A stretch of DNA of 64,000 bases. Origin: Amoeboaphelidium occidentale (lineage: Eukaryota; Aphelidiomycota; Aphelidea). The translations under genes and the position numbers were made by a program. Location: assembly GCA_023515795.1 (NCBI GenBank), contig JALGPX010000013.1, positions 1 to 64,000 of the forward strand, written 5' to 3'. The notes under the pieces were generated by a model. That model searched no databases, was not told where the DNA came from, and was given only the letters and a program-made list of their open reading frames with translations. Positions 61,561 through 64,000 of the stretch are shown piece after piece; position 1 is the first letter of the stretch; every line of letters begins with the position of its first letter.

Positions 61561-62884
61561 ATGGAAAGAGATTTATTGATTTACATCCATTATTTTGCTT
61601 CAATACTCTGTGAGAGGCATCTTTTATGGAAGCAGTATGATGAGGCTTCTGATATTGATGAAAAGACTGAATTGCTCCATGGCTGGAAAGAATTGTCTAA
61701 AGAAATTGCAAGTCTCTATGTAAAATTTGAAGAATTTGTGAAGATGGCCAAATGGAGTGAGGGAATGAAGCAGAAACTGCAAGTTTTAAAGGCTTTTCTT
61801 GATATTGCGTTTCGGTTTATAAAGGCTGATTCAGGCACAATTTGTAGAAGGCATCTCACGCTTGATTGCACCTTTTGCGCAGAATTCTCGTCTGATGAAC
61901 GTATTGAGATCGATGATAATACTCTACTGCAGAGAAACCACGTTTCAGGGCTTCACGAAGCTTTTGCTGCGTTTATGAGAGTAATTGCTGATTTTTGTTC
62001 TTCACAGAAGATAACTGAGATTCAGGATTCTTTGCTTGGGAATATTTACTCTTTCAAGAACTTTGCTGTGCTTGAAACACCATGTGATATTTCCTACTTC
62101 TTGAATGCAGTTCAGCCATTGAAACTATTTATGAAAGAAAAACAGTTCTCCAAGTTTATCGCAGTCTTGTCAGAAGATATGCCTGAAAGCAATGGCGTTT
62201 CTCTACTCAGCGACTTAAGAGTACTTGAGGAGGCGATTCTGTACTTTTTGACAGAAATTCTTCGTGAAGATGAACACAATTCAGAAGTAAGTATCATTGT
62301 TTAGAAGCTTATTGTAGAAAATTCCATTTGATATCGAAGATCAAAATGCAATGAAGCAGTACATATACCAAGGAATTGGAACCGATCGAGATTGCCAGAT
62401 TCGGAAAATATCACATGTGCGCGCATTAGACAACTTTGAAACGGGCGTAACTTATGAAGTTGATGGGACTTCTTTCCAGACTTTTGATGAAGCAAGAGCA
62501 TTCCTGTTGCAAAGAAAAGAAAAGCCAACAGTTGAAGTTGAAGAACCAGTGTTCTTCACACAAGCTGTTTCAAACACCGAAAACGTGACGCACAATGTCA
62601 TAAAGAGGGAAACTTTCTCCTCATCAACTGGTAGAAGACAGAAAGTTCCTTGGACCGCAGAAGAAGTACAACATCTTGAAAATGGGCTGAAGATCTACGG
62701 ACCTGGTCGTTGGGCTGATATTCTAAAAGATAACAGGTTCAGCTTCCATGAGAAAAGATCAGGTGTGGATTTGAAGGATAAGGCGAGAAATGTGAGAATT
62801 TCTAGAGAAACAAGAAATGAACCACTTGGCGCTTTTGCTTGCATACCTTCGAAAAATGCCAAAAGAAGCAATTCAATAAATTAA
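61561..62884 (+). CDS. Second telobox Myb protein
   Basis: Exons 61561-62286 and 62318-62884, 430 residues. The N-terminal ~240 residues are helical and could be a diverged TRFH (MERDLLIYIHYFASILCERH, MKQKLQVLKAFLDIAFRF). The C-terminal Myb domain is clear: RRQKVPWTAEEVQHLENGLKIYG, RWADIL, then the telobox VDLKDKAR. It differs from the first telobox gene everywhere else, so it is an old paralogue or an independent member. The 31-nt intron is the shortest well-supported one here. Confidence 0.78.
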
Positions 62885-62989
62885 GTCGTTGTGAATCGTT
62901 AAGATCCCGTATTTTAAGATTAAAATTGTGTAAAGTTTGCAATCTGCCTGAAGGTGTTTCATTACGCTCTTTGTTCCTCCTGTTTGATC

Positions 62990-64000
62990 ATGGAAAGCTC
63001 AGCACTCAGTTTGGAATCAGATCCAAACCAAAGTGGGAGTACGAAAGGCTTTGTTAGCTCCAAGACATCTGAATACATTCCAGCAGCAGAAGATGCACAA
63101 CGAAACTTTGTGCCAACAGCAAGATTGAATGATTATAATACAGATGAAACTAAAAGACAAGCTGTGCTTGATGATCTTCGAACAGGTTACGATCAAAGAC
63201 TTAAAAAAGGTATTCATTCGGCTACAGAAATTAATTGCCTAGTGTTTCATGATGGGTATCAAAGCATCCTAAAAGAGATTGCAACATTTTTGAGGCTTAA
63301 AGTTAAGATCAGAATAGTTCCGGAGGTTCAAGATAGAGAAAAGGGTCTTGCACATGAGCTAAGTCTAGTTATTGACAGACATCAGACAATTGAGCGACTA
63401 GCAGCGCAGATAGAAGCAGAGTTTGCGTTTATGAACATAACTGATGATACAGAAAACCAAGATCTTATAACAAGCCTAAGAGTAATTATGCTTACAGATG
63501 TTGGATCAGTTCCTTTGAAGTATCACAACTCTATAGAAAATGTCGTCAACAATGGCGACGTTATCATAGCTATAGGAGTTCTGATCGAAGGATCAAAAGA
63601 TCAGTATCTCAAACAGTTGACTGAAACTCGATTCTCTAACCTAACACATTTCTGGCACAAAAAAGATAATCGACCAAGCACTATGAACGATGGTTCTAAC
63701 GAAATGAAACTGTTTGGAGTTTTGCACCACGCAAAATCAGGTATATTTCTGTTCCAAGAATATTGCATGGAAGACTTTGAGATAGAAAACCTGCTGTTTT
63801 GGTTAGAAGTTGAAGTATTTCGTGGTATAGCCGAATCCGCTGTTGAATCTGAAGGCAGTCGTGAACTAATTCTCTCACCGAGAAACAAATATTATCCAGA
63901 CTTACTCCTTCATGCTAGATATATCTATTACACCTTCCTGGCACCAAAAGCTACACTTAGGTTGAATCTAAGATTTGATTTGATCAGCAGGCTTAAATGG
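62990..64000 (+). CDS. RGS-domain protein, truncated by window end
   Basis: Opens at ATG 62990 and stays open for 337 codons to the window edge. The first ~230 residues are of unknown fold (FVPTARLNDYNTDETKRQ; VKIRIVPEVQDREKGLA). The RGS domain starts near residue 250: FGVLHHAKSGIFLFQEYC, then EDFEIENLLFWLEVEVFRG, with the conserved ENL-FW. RGS proteins speed GTP hydrolysis on G-alpha. The C terminus and any later domain are outside the window. Confidence 0.8.
   Translation, partial: MESSALSLESDPNQSGSTKGFVSSKTSEYIPAAEDAQRNFVPTARLNDYNTDETKRQAVLDDLRTGYDQRLKKGIHSATEINCLVFHDGYQSILKEIATFLRLKVKIRIVPEVQDREKGLAHELSLVIDRHQTIERLAAQIEAEFAFMNITDDTENQDLITSLRVIMLTDVGSVPLKYHNSIENVVNNGDVIIAIGVLIEGSKDQYLKQLTETRFSNLTHFWHKKDNRPSTMNDGSNEMKLFGVLHHAKSGIFLFQEYCMEDFEIENLLFWLEVEVFRGIAESAVESEGSRELILSPRNKYYPDLLLHARYIYYTFLAPKATLRLNLRFDLISRLKW

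Noticed and set aside
1-64000. tRNA, rRNA and CRISPR features
   Set aside because: I saw no cloverleaf with a recognisable A/B box, no rRNA segment and no regularly spaced direct repeats, though weak tRNAs could be missed by eye.
1-64000. Old virus copies or LTR elements
   Set aside because: No reverse transcriptase, integrase, capsid or long terminal repeats were recognised; the ankyrin fragment alone is not evidence of one.

Overview
The window is a gene-dense piece of a eukaryotic nuclear genome. It holds about 46 protein-coding genes in 64 kb, on both strands, and many neighbours are separated by fewer than 60 bases. Most introns are tiny (roughly 31-52 nt, GT...AG, with a TAAC/TAAT-like branch site close to the acceptor). 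The gene content points to an early-diverging fungus or close fungal relative: CDC14-type septation-initiation protein, BEM1, TVP18, an MGR3-like TPR protein, THP3, ALE1, GRC3, HIS2, MET14 and TRF-type telobox proteins. A nuclear complex I subunit (NDUFS8), ETF-beta, HIS2 (histidine) and MET14 (sulfate assimilation) argue against an extreme parasite of the microsporidian kind. I cannot name the phylum from sequence alone.

Layout. 1-0.6 kb: a broken ankyrin-type fragment. 0.6-5.2 kb: SNX9-like sorting nexin, an orphan, Yippee, and a CDC14/SIN protein. 5.2-6.7 kb: a gene-free block with about 22 same-strand TGTGG motifs, the most peculiar non-coding stretch here. 6.7-9.9 kb: divergent VPS36 (ESCRT-II) and THP3/LENG8, both full of triplet repeats and separated by an assembly join (N at 8301). 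10-23.7 kb: TOCA/BZZ1, an MGR3-like protein, BEM1, LSM12, NDUFS8, RPS26, eRF3, RAB4, NOT3, two tandem RhoGDIs and mitochondrial L7/L12. 23.9-30.5 kb: PKA regulatory subunit, ARP1 and symplekin. 30.6-38.7 kb: a secreted orphan, a coiled-coil protein, GRC3, another orphan, an anoctamin and MAK16. 38.7-49.3 kb: SRR1, coactosin, CDT1, a TOPORS-like RING protein, an actin-fragmin-kinase-fold protein, ALE1, ERD2, an SVIP-like peptide and an SCYL1-type pseudokinase. 49.3-58.2 kb: a DH-PH-RhoGAP protein, SYO1/HEATR3, HIS2, MET14, ETF-beta and TVP18. 58.2-58.8 kb: the C-terminal remnant of a Fanzor/TnpB-family mobile protein, present as two variants around a second assembly N (58491). 58.9-64 kb: a membrane-anchored thioredoxin, two neighbouring telobox (TRF-like) genes, a possible small gene, and an RGS-domain gene that runs off the window.

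Several products could meet in one network of Rho/Cdc42, actin and membrane shape: SNX9-like, TOCA, BEM1, two RhoGDIs, DH-PH-GAP, coactosin and the AFK-like kinase. Others serve gene expression (NOT3, symplekin, THP3, LSM12, eRF3, GRC3, MAK16, SYO1, RPS26) or secretion (ERD2, TVP18, VPS36, RAB4, SCYL1). I see no operon-like logic; this is a compact mixed eukaryotic neighbourhood. Introns and starts were inferred by hand from frame continuity and family alignment, without transcript data.
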